Source: Dermatophilaceae bacterium Soc4.6 (GTDB lineage: Bacteria > Actinomycetota > Actinomycetes > Actinomycetales > Dermatophilaceae). From it: a stretch of DNA of 64,000 nucleotides. The stretch lies in contig JAZGVH010000002.1 of the NCBI GenBank assembly GCA_039889245.1, positions 1,612,001 through 1,676,000 on the forward strand, given 5' to 3'. The position numbers and the translations under genes are program-made. The notes below the pieces were generated by a model that saw only the letters and a list, made by a program, of their open reading frames with translations, had not been told where the DNA came from and did not search any database. This document shows positions 24,147-32,361 of this stretch, in pieces. Positions within the stretch are counted from its first letter, which is position 1. Each line of letters opens with the position of its first letter.

Positions 24147-26846
24147 CTACCTGGTCAGTCCCAGCTGGTGTGCCCGCGTGACCGCTGCGCGCCGGTTGGT
24201 GACCTCGAGCTTGGTGTAGATGTGCTTGGTGTGGGTCTTCACGGTGTTGAGTGAAACCACGAGGTGGCGGGCAATGGCGGGCCCGTCGAGGTCGGAGGCG
24301 AGCAGGCGGAGGACGTCGAGCTCCCGGTCGCTCAGCGGGTCCAGGAGGGCGGGAGCGGTGGGTGCCCGAGAGCCGGGCACGGCGTGTGCGGGCGTGCTCG
24401 CGGCCTGTATCTCGTGGAGAAACGCCGATCGTGGCCGTCGTCGGATGAGGGCCTGCATGACCGGGGCCATCGTCACGTCCATGTCGACGAGGACACGGAC
24501 CCACCCGTCCGGCTCGGCGAGGTCGACCGCGCTCTCCAGCGCGCTGAGGGCGCTGCCATCGTCGCCGACCGCATGAGCGGCCGTGGCGCGTAGAACTTCC
24601 ACGTCGATGACCGTGCCGATGCGTCCGCCGTCAAGAGCCTGTGCCAGCAGACGGTCCAACAGTGCAGCCGCGGCCCACGCTTGGGTCGGATCGTTCTCGG
24701 CCAGCAGTATCCGGCACAGCGTGAGGTGTTCGTACTCATGGAGGTAACTGAGGTCGCTGTCGACTCGCACGTTGTGTCCGCGAGCCCAGGCGGCGGCCCC
24801 CCTGCGATCGCCGGCGGCGGCCAGCACGCGGGCCCGGGTGGCGTGGATGGGGTGCACGGCGGGGGAGAAGTCACCCACGTAGACCCGGTCGGCCTCATCG
24901 ATCAGGTCCAGGGCGGAGGCGAGATCGCCTTCAGCCGCCCTGAGGCGGGCCAGAGCGACCCGCCAGCGGTAGGGATGCTGTGGCAGCCCTGCCGGTTCCC
25001 CGAGCTCGTCGGCGCGACGAAGGTAGTCCGCCGAGGCGGTGAGATCGTTGCGGTGCCAGGCCAAGAGACTGAGACCCACCAGCATGTCGGCCGTCCCGCG
25101 CACCAGCTGTGCAGGATCTGGACGGTGTCGTTCGGCCAGACTGAGGGCGTCCACCAAGGTGCGTTCGGCGTCGGTGAGCCTGCCGAGGACGAGCTCCAGG
25201 TCCGCGAGGGATAGTGAGCACCCGAGGACGTCCGCAACATGTCCGGCCTGGGCTAGGCCCTGCGCGCAGGTCGTGTAGGCCCGGTGGGCGGCGACGAGGT
25301 CTCCGCCGGCCCAGGTCGCGAGGCCGACGATTCCGGCGGCTGACGCCCGCATGAGGTGGTCGTCGTCGATGACCGCCGCCTGGGCTCGCGTTGCGTGGTC
25401 GACCGCCTCCGTGAGGTCGCCGGCAACCAGGGCCAGTCCGGCCCGGAAGTTCTCGATCGCGGCGGGCACCCGCGGCAGCTCGTCGACGTCCACGACCACC
25501 AGCTCCGACCGAGGAAGGGTGAGCATGGCCTCGAGCTCGAGCAGCCGCTGTGCGACGTCGTCGAAGTCGTTGCTGGCCATGAGTCCCCCCACGAGACCGA
25601 TGGCGAGCACCGGCCGACGACTGACGATGCCCGGCGGGAGCTGGTCTGCCCACTGCCGAACCAGGTTCTCGCGACGGTCGCGGCGCAGGCCGGGCAGAGC
25701 GAGCTCGATGAGGTCTGCGGCGGCGTCGGGGTCGTCGGCGGCGAGCGCGTGCCGAACCGCCTCCTCGGTGTGCCCGCTCGAGGCGCACCAGCGGCTCGCC
25801 CGCTGGTGCAACCCCACGACGTCGTGAGGTCGCTCGCGGAGCAGATGCGCGTGGAGCACGTCAGCGAACAGGTGGTGGTAGCGGTACCAGCGCCGGTGGT
25901 CGTCGAGCGGCACGATGAACAGGTTGCGCCGCTCCAACCGCGTCAGGGCCTGGTTGCTGCCGTCAGCCATCGTGACGGCGTCGCAGAGGGGGCCGCAGAG
26001 TCGGTCGAGGATCGAGGTGTCCAGGAGGAATCTGCGCACGTCGGGAGGTTCGCGGTCCAGGACCTCCTCGACCAGGTAGTCCACGACGTATCGGTCGGTA
26101 CCGGTGAACCCCGCGACGAAGCCGGAGGTGTCAGAGCGGTCGCGCAGTGAGAGGGCGGCCAGCTGCAGCGAGGCGATCCAGCCCTCCGTGCGGGCGCCGA
26201 GAGCGGACACCTCCTCCGCGGGCAGGTCGCGGCCTGTCGCCTCGCTGAGGAAACGCGCCGCTTCGGCGTCGGTGAACCGCAGGTCCGCGGCCCGCACCTC
26301 GGTCAGCTCCCCCCGCACCCGGAGCCTGGCCAGGGGAAGTGCCGGGTCGGCTCGGGTGAGGATGACCAGGCGGACCTGGGGAGGCAGGCGGTCGACCAGG
26401 AACGTCATGGCCGGCTGGATCCCCGGGCTCTCGGCGAGATGGTAGTCGTCGAGGACGAGGGCGATGTCGCCGGGGAGGACGCTGAGCTCGTTGAGTACGG
26501 CAGCCAGGGCTGCCTCGACCGGTTGCCCGCTCGCGGCGAGCTGTAGGCCCGCGGACCCGCTGCCCGGGGCGGCCCGCTCGAGCGCCGTCATCACGTAGGT
26601 CCAGAACGTGGTCGGGACGCGGTCGGCCTCGTCGAGCGACAGCCAGGCGACCCTGAGGCCCACACGCTCGGCCTCCGTCGTCAACCACTGGGCGAGCAGC
26701 GTCGTCTTGCCGAACCCAGCCGGTGCCGAGAGCAGCGTCAGCCGTGTCGTTCGGGCTGACAGGACCTCGTTGAGACGGGCTCGCGCGATGAGTCCGGCGC
26801 GCGCGGGCGGGACGAAGAACTTGGTCTCGACCAGGGCCGGCCCCAT
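24147..26846 (-). CDS. large ATP-binding LuxR-family regulator (MalT-like)
   Basis: An 899-aa STAND-type activator. Residues 5-14 ETKFFVPP start like MalT; Walker A APAGFGKTT ends at Thr49, and LVLDDYHL is the Walker B region. The middle is TPR-like helical repeats. The last 65 residues are a LuxR helix-turn-helix (LSDRELDVLRLLASD, IARHLVVSLNTVKTHTKHIY). It would bind an inducer with ATP, oligomerise and activate transcription. The start overlaps the XRE-cupin stop by one base (TGATG). Probable target: the exporter operon just downstream. Confidence 0.88.
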   Translation of the reverse strand: MGPALVETKFFVPPARAGLIARARLNEVLSARTTRLTLLSAPAGFGKTTLLAQWLTTEAERVGLRVAWLSLDEADRVPTTFWTYVMTALERAAPGSGSAGLQLAASGQPVEAALAAVLNELSVLPGDIALVLDDYHLAESPGIQPAMTFLVDRLPPQVRLVILTRADPALPLARLRVRGELTEVRAADLRFTDAEAARFLSEATGRDLPAEEVSALGARTEGWIASLQLAALSLRDRSDTSGFVAGFTGTDRYVVDYLVEEVLDREPPDVRRFLLDTSILDRLCGPLCDAVTMADGSNQALTRLERRNLFIVPLDDHRRWYRYHHLFADVLHAHLLRERPHDVVGLHQRASRWCASSGHTEEAVRHALAADDPDAAADLIELALPGLRRDRRENLVRQWADQLPPGIVSRRPVLAIGLVGGLMASNDFDDVAQRLLELEAMLTLPRSELVVVDVDELPRVPAAIENFRAGLALVAGDLTEAVDHATRAQAAVIDDDHLMRASAAGIVGLATWAGGDLVAAHRAYTTCAQGLAQAGHVADVLGCSLSLADLELVLGRLTDAERTLVDALSLAERHRPDPAQLVRGTADMLVGLSLLAWHRNDLTASADYLRRADELGEPAGLPQHPYRWRVALARLRAAEGDLASALDLIDEADRVYVGDFSPAVHPIHATRARVLAAAGDRRGAAAWARGHNVRVDSDLSYLHEYEHLTLCRILLAENDPTQAWAAAALLDRLLAQALDGGRIGTVIDVEVLRATAAHAVGDDGSALSALESAVDLAEPDGWVRVLVDMDVTMAPVMQALIRRRPRSAFLHEIQAASTPAHAVPGSRAPTAPALLDPLSDRELDVLRLLASDLDGPAIARHLVVSLNTVKTHTKHIYTKLEVTNRRAAVTRAHQLGLTR

Positions 26847-27460
26847 CACGTCGCCCGCGACCTGGCTGGACTCTGGATGCGCTCACCGGGGCGGCCGAAG
26901 ATGCTCAGGACCTCCGCCGGCTCCTCGCCGGTGCTGCCGAACCAGTGCGGCGTCTGGGTGTCGAACTCTGCGGCCTCGCCGGGACCGAGCACCAGGTCTC
27001 GCTCACCCTGCAGCAGGCGCATCCGTCCCGTCAGGACGTACAGCCACTCGTAGCCGTCGTGGGTGCGCAGCCTGGGTTTGGACTGGGTGGTGGGGATGAT
27101 GATCTTCCACGCCTGGATCCCGTCCGGGTGCCGGGTGAGCGGCAGGACCGTGCGTCCGTTCACCCGTTTGGCCTTGAGCTGGATGCGGGGGTCGCCCACG
27201 TCGGGGGCGCCCACGAGGTCGTCGAGCGGCACGCGGTAGACCTGCGCCAGCGGCAGGAGCAGCTCGAGGCTGGGCTTGCGCTGGCCGTTCTCCAGCCGGG
27301 ACAGCGTGCTCTTGGAGATCCCGGTCCGCTCGGCCACGGAGGTCAGGGTCACGCCGCGCTGCTGGCGCACCTTGCGCAGCCGCGGCCCCACTAAGTCCAG
27401 GGCGGAGCTGATGGTCGATGGTCTGCTCGAGGCGTCCTTCACGTCTGCATTGCACCGCAC
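26846..27460 (-). CDS. XRE-family regulator with C-terminal cupin
   Basis: A two-domain regulator of about 204 aa. The HTH is LRKVRQQRGVTLTSVAERTG with ISKSTLSRLENGQRKP; the cupin barrel contains KPRLRTHDGYEWLYVLTG, LGPGEAAEFDTQTPHWFG. Such proteins sense small molecules or redox state through the cupin. The start is uncertain: GTG 27460 or GTG 27442, neither with a strong ribosome site. It is divergent from the flavoprotein gene, and each promoter has the same palindrome, so it probably represses both. It is coupled to the MalT-like gene. Confidence 0.85.
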   Translation of the reverse strand: MRCNADVKDASSRPSTISSALDLVGPRLRKVRQQRGVTLTSVAERTGISKSTLSRLENGQRKPSLELLLPLAQVYRVPLDDLVGAPDVGDPRIQLKAKRVNGRTVLPLTRHPDGIQAWKIIIPTTQSKPRLRTHDGYEWLYVLTGRMRLLQGERDLVLGPGEAAEFDTQTPHWFGSTGEEPAEVLSIFGRPGERIQSPARSRAT

Positions 27461-27474
27461 GTTTCCCGTGATCA

Positions 27475-27488
27475 GCAACCCTTGTTGC
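27475..27488. promoter_or_regulatory. operator copy 1 for the XRE-cupin regulator
   Basis: GCAAC - CCTT - GTTGC lies just upstream of the regulator's start. An identical pair of arms with the same 4-bp spacing occurs at 27730-27743 in front of the divergent flavoprotein gene. Confidence 0.75.
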
Positions 27489-27729
27489 CCCGGAGCACGG
27501 GGCCTCGCAGACCCGAGGACACCGTGGCGGCCATGACGGGCGGCGCCCGCACACCCGTCGACCGCGGTCGTCCCACCTGCCCGCCGAGAGGTCAGCGACG
27601 TCCGCAAGCCAGGTCACGCTCTCGGCCCCGACGAGTCGTGCTGGTACGCAACGGCATGTCGCTCACGGGTCTGATGTCGAGCGCAGCGCCAGCGACATCG
27701 AGGTCAACTCGCGCACATTCCCAGGAATG

Positions 27730-27743
27730 GCAACAACCGTTGC
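27730..27743. promoter_or_regulatory. operator copy 2 for the XRE-cupin regulator
   Basis: GCAAC - AACC - GTTGC, 32 bp before the flavoprotein ATG. The arms match copy 1 exactly while the spacer differs, as expected for a protein-binding site rather than a sequence duplication. The position overlaps or follows the promoter, so repression is likely. Confidence 0.75.
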
Positions 27744-27775
27744 ACCGCTCTGAGACTCGGCTGCACAGTGGCGAC

Positions 27776-28711
27776 ATGAACACCTACGACGTCCTGGTCA
27801 TCGGCGGCGGGGCCGCCGGCCTCTCCGCATCACTGGTCCTGTCCCGAGCGAGGCGCAACGTCCTGGTCGTGGACGCCGGCGCACCGCGCAACGCTCCCGC
27901 CGCCAACATGCACGGCTTCCTGTCCCGAGACGGCATGCCGCCCGCTGAGCTGCTTGCGGCCGGGCGGGAAGAAGTCAGCGGCTACGGCGCGACCATCACC
28001 GCGGGCACCGTGACCGAGCTCGTCCACTGCGCCGCGTCAGGATTCCAGGCCCTCCTTGCTGATGGACAGCGGGTCAAGGCGCGCAAGGTCCTGGTCACCA
28101 CCGGCCTGCGCGACGAGCTGCCCGACCTTCCCGGGCTCGAGCAACGGTGGGCCAGGGACGTGCTGCACTGTCCCTACTGCCACGGCTGGGAGGTGCGCGA
28201 CCAGCAGCTCGGTGTGCTGTGGAACGGCCCGGACAGCGTGCGCTACGCCCAGATCGTGCGGCAGTGGACCGATGACCTGGTCCTCTTCCTCCCCGGTGAC
28301 ACCCTCACGCCGGCCGACCGTTCCCAGCTGGTCGCGCGGGCCATCGGCGTGGTCGAGGGAGACGTCGAACGCGTTGTCGTGCACGACGACCGGCTGACCG
28401 CGGTGGCGATGGTCGACGGACGCAGCATCCCCCGACAGGCTCTCTTCGTCCCCCCGCGCATGGTCCCCCACGACGCCCTCCTGACCGGCGTCGGCTGCCA
28501 GGTCGACGACCAGGGGTGGGTCGTCACCGGACCCAACGGCGCGACCAGCGTCCCCGGCCTGTGGGTCGCCGGCAACGTCACCAACGCCCGCGCGCAGGTC
28601 ATCACCGCCGCCGGCGAAGGCTCAGCCACAGCCATCGCCATCAACACCGGCCTCGTCAGCGACGACGTCCGCACCGCCGTCACCTACTTCAACCAAGGCT
28701 TCCCCGTCTGA
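27776..28711 (+). CDS. thioredoxin-reductase-like FAD/NAD(P) oxidoreductase
   Basis: A 311-aa flavoprotein. GGGAAG at residues 10-15 binds FAD; Cys132 and Cys135 (CPYCHGWE) form the redox disulfide of the TrxR family; GLWVAGNVTNARAQVITAAGEG, in two parts, is the C-terminal FAD motif. The usual GGGxSA NADPH motif is replaced by LGVLWNGPDSVRYA, so cofactor use may differ from true TrxR. It may reduce a small thiol or modify a dithiol natural product, as the gliotoxin/holomycin oxidases do; the function is inferred. ATG 27776 is the only start that fits. Confidence 0.82.
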   Translation: MNTYDVLVIGGGAAGLSASLVLSRARRNVLVVDAGAPRNAPAANMHGFLSRDGMPPAELLAAGREEVSGYGATITAGTVTELVHCAASGFQALLADGQRVKARKVLVTTGLRDELPDLPGLEQRWARDVLHCPYCHGWEVRDQQLGVLWNGPDSVRYAQIVRQWTDDLVLFLPGDTLTPADRSQLVARAIGVVEGDVERVVVHDDRLTAVAMVDGRSIPRQALFVPPRMVPHDALLTGVGCQVDDQGWVVTGPNGATSVPGLWVAGNVTNARAQVITAAGEGSATAIAINTGLVSDDVRTAVTYFNQGFPV

Positions 28712-28762
28712 ACCGTCGCCCCCCGACCCCTACCCGCACATCCGTACCGAAGGAGCCTCACC

Positions 28763-29050
28763 ATGTCCAACCACACAACCGACTCAGCCTCACCCACGAC
28801 CTCGACCTCGACAACCCCGCCACGTCCCGGCCCACCGAGCAAGCACCAGCTGGCGCTCATGATCTGGCTTGCGGTCTTTCCGACCCTAACCATCATCAAC
28901 CTCACCCTGGGGGACTGGCTGCGCCCCCTGAACCCGGTGCTGCGCACCTTCATCCTGGCCACCATCGCCGTGCCCATCGTCATCTACGGGCTCATGCCCC
29001 AGCTGCACAAGGTCCGCGCACGCCTGGTAACGCGGTCCGTAGCAGGCTAG
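28763..29050 (+). CDS. small two-helix membrane protein
   Basis: A 95-aa protein: a Thr/Pro-rich N-terminus, then LALMIWLAVFPTLTIINLTL and LRTFILATIAVPIVIYGLM as two membrane segments, then a basic tail. The same pair of segments occurs at the C-terminus of some antibiotic-biosynthesis-monooxygenase-type proteins. ATG follows AAGGAG. It is 51 bp after the flavoprotein gene and is probably in its operon; a strong terminator follows. Confidence 0.78.
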   Translation: MSNHTTDSASPTTSTSTTPPRPGPPSKHQLALMIWLAVFPTLTIINLTLGDWLRPLNPVLRTFILATIAVPIVIYGLMPQLHKVRARLVTRSVAG

Positions 29051-29096
29051 GAACCGGCTGCCCACGTCAGCGGAGCTGGATTGCGGCCACAAACAG

Positions 29097-29131
29097 CCCG
29101 GACCCTCGGACCCCCCTGCCGAGGGTCCGGG
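29097..29131 (+). terminator. 13-bp terminator hairpin
   Basis: CCCGGACCCTCGG pairs perfectly with CCGAGGGTCCGGG across a 9-base loop, 46 bp after the stop of the membrane protein. It ends the flavoprotein operon. Confidence 0.88.
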
Positions 29132-29653
29132 CCCACAGGGGGGTGGCCGCGCTGAGGTCGGGCTGCGGGTTTCTGCCCGGGAGGTCAAGGCGACATCTTC
29201 TTCACCCCAGCGAGCGACTGGCGGCCTTGTCGACCACGGAGTGCCGATGGCACCATAGCGGTGCCGCCTCGTTGCTCAGGCGCGTCACTCCGCCGCGAGT
29301 GCGGCTGTCCCACACCGCCGCGAGTGCGGCTGTCCCACTCCGCCGCGAGTGCGGCTGTCCCACACCGCCGCGAGTGCGGCTGTCCCACACCGCCGCGAGT
29401 GCGGCTGTCCCACACCGCCGCCTGTCGGGCGCAAGCGAGCAACCTGCGCTCGCGTCGCGAGGGCACCGCCTTGGCCCCCACCTGGAACCTCAGGTCAAAC
29501 CCCCTGTGACCCGTGTCCCGGTTCGCTGAGCCACGGACTCCGAGCAGCGCGGCGACCGACAGACCACGACCCGGCTGAGGTCCTGGTCGAGAACGGGCCG
29601 GCGGCTCCGTCGGCTGGCGCCAGCGGCCGCCGCGCCCGGCAAGGAGAAGCACC
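29132..29653. other. gap with 25-bp repeat array; no gene
   Basis: 522 bp with no supported gene. The 25-bp repeat array lies in the middle. Open frames across the array exist on both strands only because the repeat has no stops. Confidence 0.6.
29291..29415. repeat. five tandem copies of the 25-bp hairpin repeat
   Basis: Five head-to-tail units with core GCCGCGAGTGCGGC and tail GTCCCACAC (one has GTCCCACTC). Each can form a 5-bp stem with a GAGT loop. Single or partial units occur at 1-39, 10120-10157 and 32317-32350. There are no unique spacers, so it is not a CRISPR. Confidence 0.9.
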
Positions 29654-29710
29654 GTGAGCGTTCAGAGCCTGCATCACGTCAGCGTCGCCCGCTCGGAGGA
29701 CCTGCGCTGA
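29654..29710 (+). pseudogene. 5' stub of a VOC/glyoxalase-like gene
   Basis: Behind AAGGAGAAGCACC, a GTG opens MSVQSLHHVSVARSEDLR and stops. VQSLHHVSV is a common first strand of VOC-superfamily proteins. Only 18 codons remain, and the 3' end overlaps the sigma-factor gene on the other strand. It is probably the start of a gene lost when the sigma-factor segment arrived. Confidence 0.45.
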
Positions 29711-30947
29711 CGAGCTGATCGCGTCGGCGGGCGAGGTGGGCCCGCTCTGCCGGGTTGCCGGTCAGGTCGATGGCGCGGTTGTATGCCGTCCGCGCCTCGC
29801 TGCTGCGACCGAGACTGCGTAACAACTCCGCCCGGGCGACGTGGAAGGCGTGGTAGCCGTCGAGGGCGTCATCGAGGCGGTCGACCTCGGCTAGGCCGAC
29901 CAGTGGTCCGTCGAGCTCGGCGAGCGCGACGGCCCGGTTGAGGCGGACCACCGGCGACGGGTCGAGGCGCACGATCGCGTCGTAGAGGGCGACGATGCGT
30001 GACCAGTTGGTGTCGCGTGCGGACTCGGCGTCGGTGTGCACCGTGTTGATCGCGGCCAGCAGTTGGTAGCGACCCGGCCGCTCACCTCCGGCCGCGACGA
30101 CCCGCAGCCGCTCGTCGACCAGCGCCCTGCCCTCGGCGATGAGGGCAGCGTCCCAGGCCCCCCGGTCCTGCTCGTCGAGCGTTACTAGTTCGCCGGTGGG
30201 AGAGACCCGCGCCGCTCGCCGGGCGTCAGTCAGGAGCATCAGGGCGAGCAGCCCGGTCACCTCGCCGTCGTTCGGGAGCAGGTCGCGAAGCAGTCGGCCG
30301 AGACGGATCGCCTCGTCCGTGAGGTCGACGCGAACGGCGGCGGTGCCTTCACCGGTGAGGTAGCCCTCGTTGAAGACGAGGTAGACGACGGCAAGGACGC
30401 CGGCGACCCGCTCGCGGAGGTCGGCCGCCGAGGGGACGCGGTAGGGGATGTGCGCCGCTGCGATCTTGGCCTTGGCCCGGGTCAGCCGTTGGGCCATCGT
30501 CGTCTCCTGCACGAAGAAGGCGCGGGCGATCTCGGCGACCGTGAGCCCCCCGAGCAGGCGCAGCGTCAGGGCCACACGGGCCTCCATGGCCAACGCCGGG
30601 TGGCAGCAGGTGAAGACCAGCCTCAGCCGGTCGTCCTCGACCGGGCCCGTCGGCGCGGCGGGGGTGTCGTGGTGGATCATCAGGGCCGCCTGGTGCTTGG
30701 CGTCGCGTTGGGACTCGCGGCGGAGCCGGTCGATCGCTTTGCGCGTCGCGGTGGTGGTGAGCCAGCCGCCAGGGTTGGGCGGTATGCCGTCGCCTGGCCA
30801 GCGCTCGGCGGCCCCAGTAAACGCCTCGGCGGCTGCGTCCTCGGCAATGTCGAGGTCGCCGAATCGGCGGGCGAGCCGGGCGACCACCCGCCCCCACTCC
30901 TGGTGGTGAACCCGGGTGAGCGCCTCCTCGACGTCCGCAGAGAGCAC
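29679..30947 (-). CDS. ECF sigma factor, ECF42 type
   Basis: A 422-aa sigma factor. Region 2 is at residues 10-85 (GRVVARLARRFGDLDIAEDAAAEAF in two helices, WLTTTATRKAIDRLRRES), region 4 at about 115-165 (RVALTLRLLGGLTVAEIARAF). A long C-terminal extension (YLVFNEGYLTGEG onward) with TPR-like helices marks group ECF42. GTG 30947 lies 7 bp after the stop of a YCII protein. ECF42 factors characteristically sit with DGPF/YCII proteins, exactly as here. No anti-sigma gene is present; the C-terminal extension is thought to control the factor. Confidence 0.9.
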   Translation of the reverse strand: MLSADVEEALTRVHHQEWGRVVARLARRFGDLDIAEDAAAEAFTGAAERWPGDGIPPNPGGWLTTTATRKAIDRLRRESQRDAKHQAALMIHHDTPAAPTGPVEDDRLRLVFTCCHPALAMEARVALTLRLLGGLTVAEIARAFFVQETTMAQRLTRAKAKIAAAHIPYRVPSAADLRERVAGVLAVVYLVFNEGYLTGEGTAAVRVDLTDEAIRLGRLLRDLLPNDGEVTGLLALMLLTDARRAARVSPTGELVTLDEQDRGAWDAALIAEGRALVDERLRVVAAGGERPGRYQLLAAINTVHTDAESARDTNWSRIVALYDAIVRLDPSPVVRLNRAVALAELDGPLVGLAEVDRLDDALDGYHAFHVARAELLRSLGRSSEARTAYNRAIDLTGNPAERAHLARRRDQLVSAGPPSGRR

Positions 30948-30954
30948 GTTCCGC

Positions 30955-31350
30955 TTAGCCCTCGGTCAGGGCACGGACGGACTCGGCGGTCTGGAAAGGG
31001 CGCACCTCGACCGCCCCGCGACACGCCTTGGACCCTTCGGTGGCCAGCGCCAGGGCCTCATCGAGGTCAGCGGCCTCGATGACCCAGAAGCCCCCGAGAT
31101 GCTCCTTGGTCTCCAGGTAGGGACCGTCGGTAAAGGTCGGCCGCTCGCCCCGTCCGTCCACGGTCGTCGCGGTCGACGCCTGCTCCAGGCCGTCGGCGAA
31201 GACAAGGCGCCCTTCGCTCTGCAGCCTGTCGTTGAAGGCGCCGGTGTCGGCGAACGCCTCGAGCATCTCCTCGCGCGAGGGATAGGTGCCGAACGTGGTG
31301 GGCTCCGCGGGTCCGTAGACGGACAGCAGGTATCTCGCCACGGCGTTCAC
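30955..31350 (-). CDS. YCII/DGPF-domain protein
   Basis: A 131-aa protein with RYLLSVYGP, the family motif FTDGPYLETKEHLGGFWV and a dimeric ferredoxin-like fold expected. Function in the ECF42 system is unknown; a small-molecule-binding or detoxifying role has been suggested for the family. GTG 31350 overlaps the previous stop (GTGA); GTG 31341 is an alternative. Confidence 0.85.
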   Translation of the reverse strand: MNAVARYLLSVYGPAEPTTFGTYPSREEMLEAFADTGAFNDRLQSEGRLVFADGLEQASTATTVDGRGERPTFTDGPYLETKEHLGGFWVIEAADLDEALALATEGSKACRGAVEVRPFQTAESVRALTEG

Positions 31351-31727
31351 ACCGTCCCGGAGACGTCGTGGCGGGCCATCCCCGCCCCGCGGAACCGGTG
31401 GACCTCCTGCGGCCAGTCGAGGGCAACGGCGAGCCGTCCGGCCCAGTACCGAGCCGTCTCGTCGTCCGGGACGTCCACAACGCAAAAGCCGCCGAGGTGC
31501 TCCTTCGTCTCGACGAAGGGACCGTCGGTGAAGACGGGCTTGCCATCCTGCGCCACAACGCTGCAGATCGCGGTGTCGCGGTCGAGGCCGCCGTTACTAA
31601 AAATCAGGACACCCTGCTCCTGCATCGCGTGCACCACCGACTTGGCGGCGACCCCCTTGGCCTTGATCTCGTCCTCCGTGTGATCCGGCACCCACTCGTC
31701 GTTAAAGGTAATCAGGTACTCCGTCAT
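31347..31727 (-). CDS. YCII/DGPF-domain protein, first gene of the ECF42 operon
   Basis: A 126-aa paralogue of the next gene: MTEYLITFNDEWVPD at the start and FTDGPFVETKEHLGGFCVV in the middle. ATG 31727 follows GGAG. Operon order is YCII, YCII, ECF42 sigma factor. Confidence 0.87.
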   Translation of the reverse strand: MTEYLITFNDEWVPDHTEDEIKAKGVAAKSVVHAMQEQGVLIFSNGGLDRDTAICSVVAQDGKPVFTDGPFVETKEHLGGFCVVDVPDDETARYWAGRLAVALDWPQEVHRFRGAGMARHDVSGTV

Positions 31728-31890
31728 GTTCGTCTCCTCTTGGTCCTGCACAAGGTCCGGTCCGACCCTCGTGCTGGGCGGCCGGCCGGCCGCCTCACAC
31801 TGGTTCCACGAACGATCGCGCCCCGATACGACACCTTCCCCGAAAATACTCGTCGGGGCAGCCTCAACCTCGCGCCCCACAGGGCGAGGT

Positions 31891-31912
31891 ACGTTGTCGC
31901 GAGGGACAACGT
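31891..31912. promoter_or_regulatory. 22-bp palindrome upstream of the YCII-ECF42 operon
   Basis: ACGTTGTC - GCGAGG - GACAACGT is a perfect 8-bp inverted repeat, 164 bp before the first YCII gene. A second hairpin, ACCTCGC/GCGAGGT, abuts it (31867-31890). It looks like a repressor site; no regulator other than the sigma factor lies in the operon. Confidence 0.55.
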
Positions 31913-32316
31913 CGGGGAACCACGACCAGCCCCGACCTGCCAGGCCTCTCGTCGGACGAGCAGTTCACCCTGCCGATCCCGACCGCGCACCATCCACAGC
32001 ATCTCGTCCGCCTCGGCCATCTCTCTCCTCCAAACTGGCGAGCGTGGCACGGTCGAAGCGGCGACGCCAGGAGACTGCCCGCACGAAATCCGCTGACGCA
32101 CCGATGCCGCAGCCCAACGTCAGGCCCGGGAAAGGTCGTCCTCACAGATCTCTAGGCCCAGCGGTTCGGCCTCGTCCACGCTCAACCGAACAAAGTCGAG
32201 TCGCTCGGTTCTTGGCGGCGTCCCTGGCTCATCGATCGTAAGGACCTCCCCACTCTTAGGTAACTGGGGGCGAGGCCGCAAAAGCCCTGCCGTAGAGACG
32301 ACGAGTGCGTCCTTTC

Positions 32317-32350
32317 GCCGCGAGTGCGGCTGTCCCACACCGCCGCGTAA
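32317..32350. repeat. copy of the dispersed 25-bp hairpin repeat
   Basis: One full unit (32317-32341) and the start of another, immediately after the end of higA on its 3' side. Confidence 0.8.
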
Positions 32351-32361
32351 CGGACGGGTGG

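Larger units (their letters stand above)
31728..32361. other. gap upstream of the ECF42 operon; two doubtful minus-strand frames
   Basis: A 98-aa frame from ATG 32020 to 31724 has a strong GGAGGAG site and starts MAEADEMLWMVRGRDRQGEL, but its second half covers the palindrome at 31891 and turns Arg-rich, so it may be a remnant. Another minus-strand frame ends at 32120 with ICEDDLSRA and has no start of quality. A possible ECF-type -35 (TGTCGT on minus) lies near 31830. A 25-bp repeat copy is at 32317. Confidence 0.4.

Noticed and set aside
29291-29415. Regular array of five repeats resembling a CRISPR
   Set aside because: The 25-bp units are directly adjacent with no spacers, and no cas genes are nearby.
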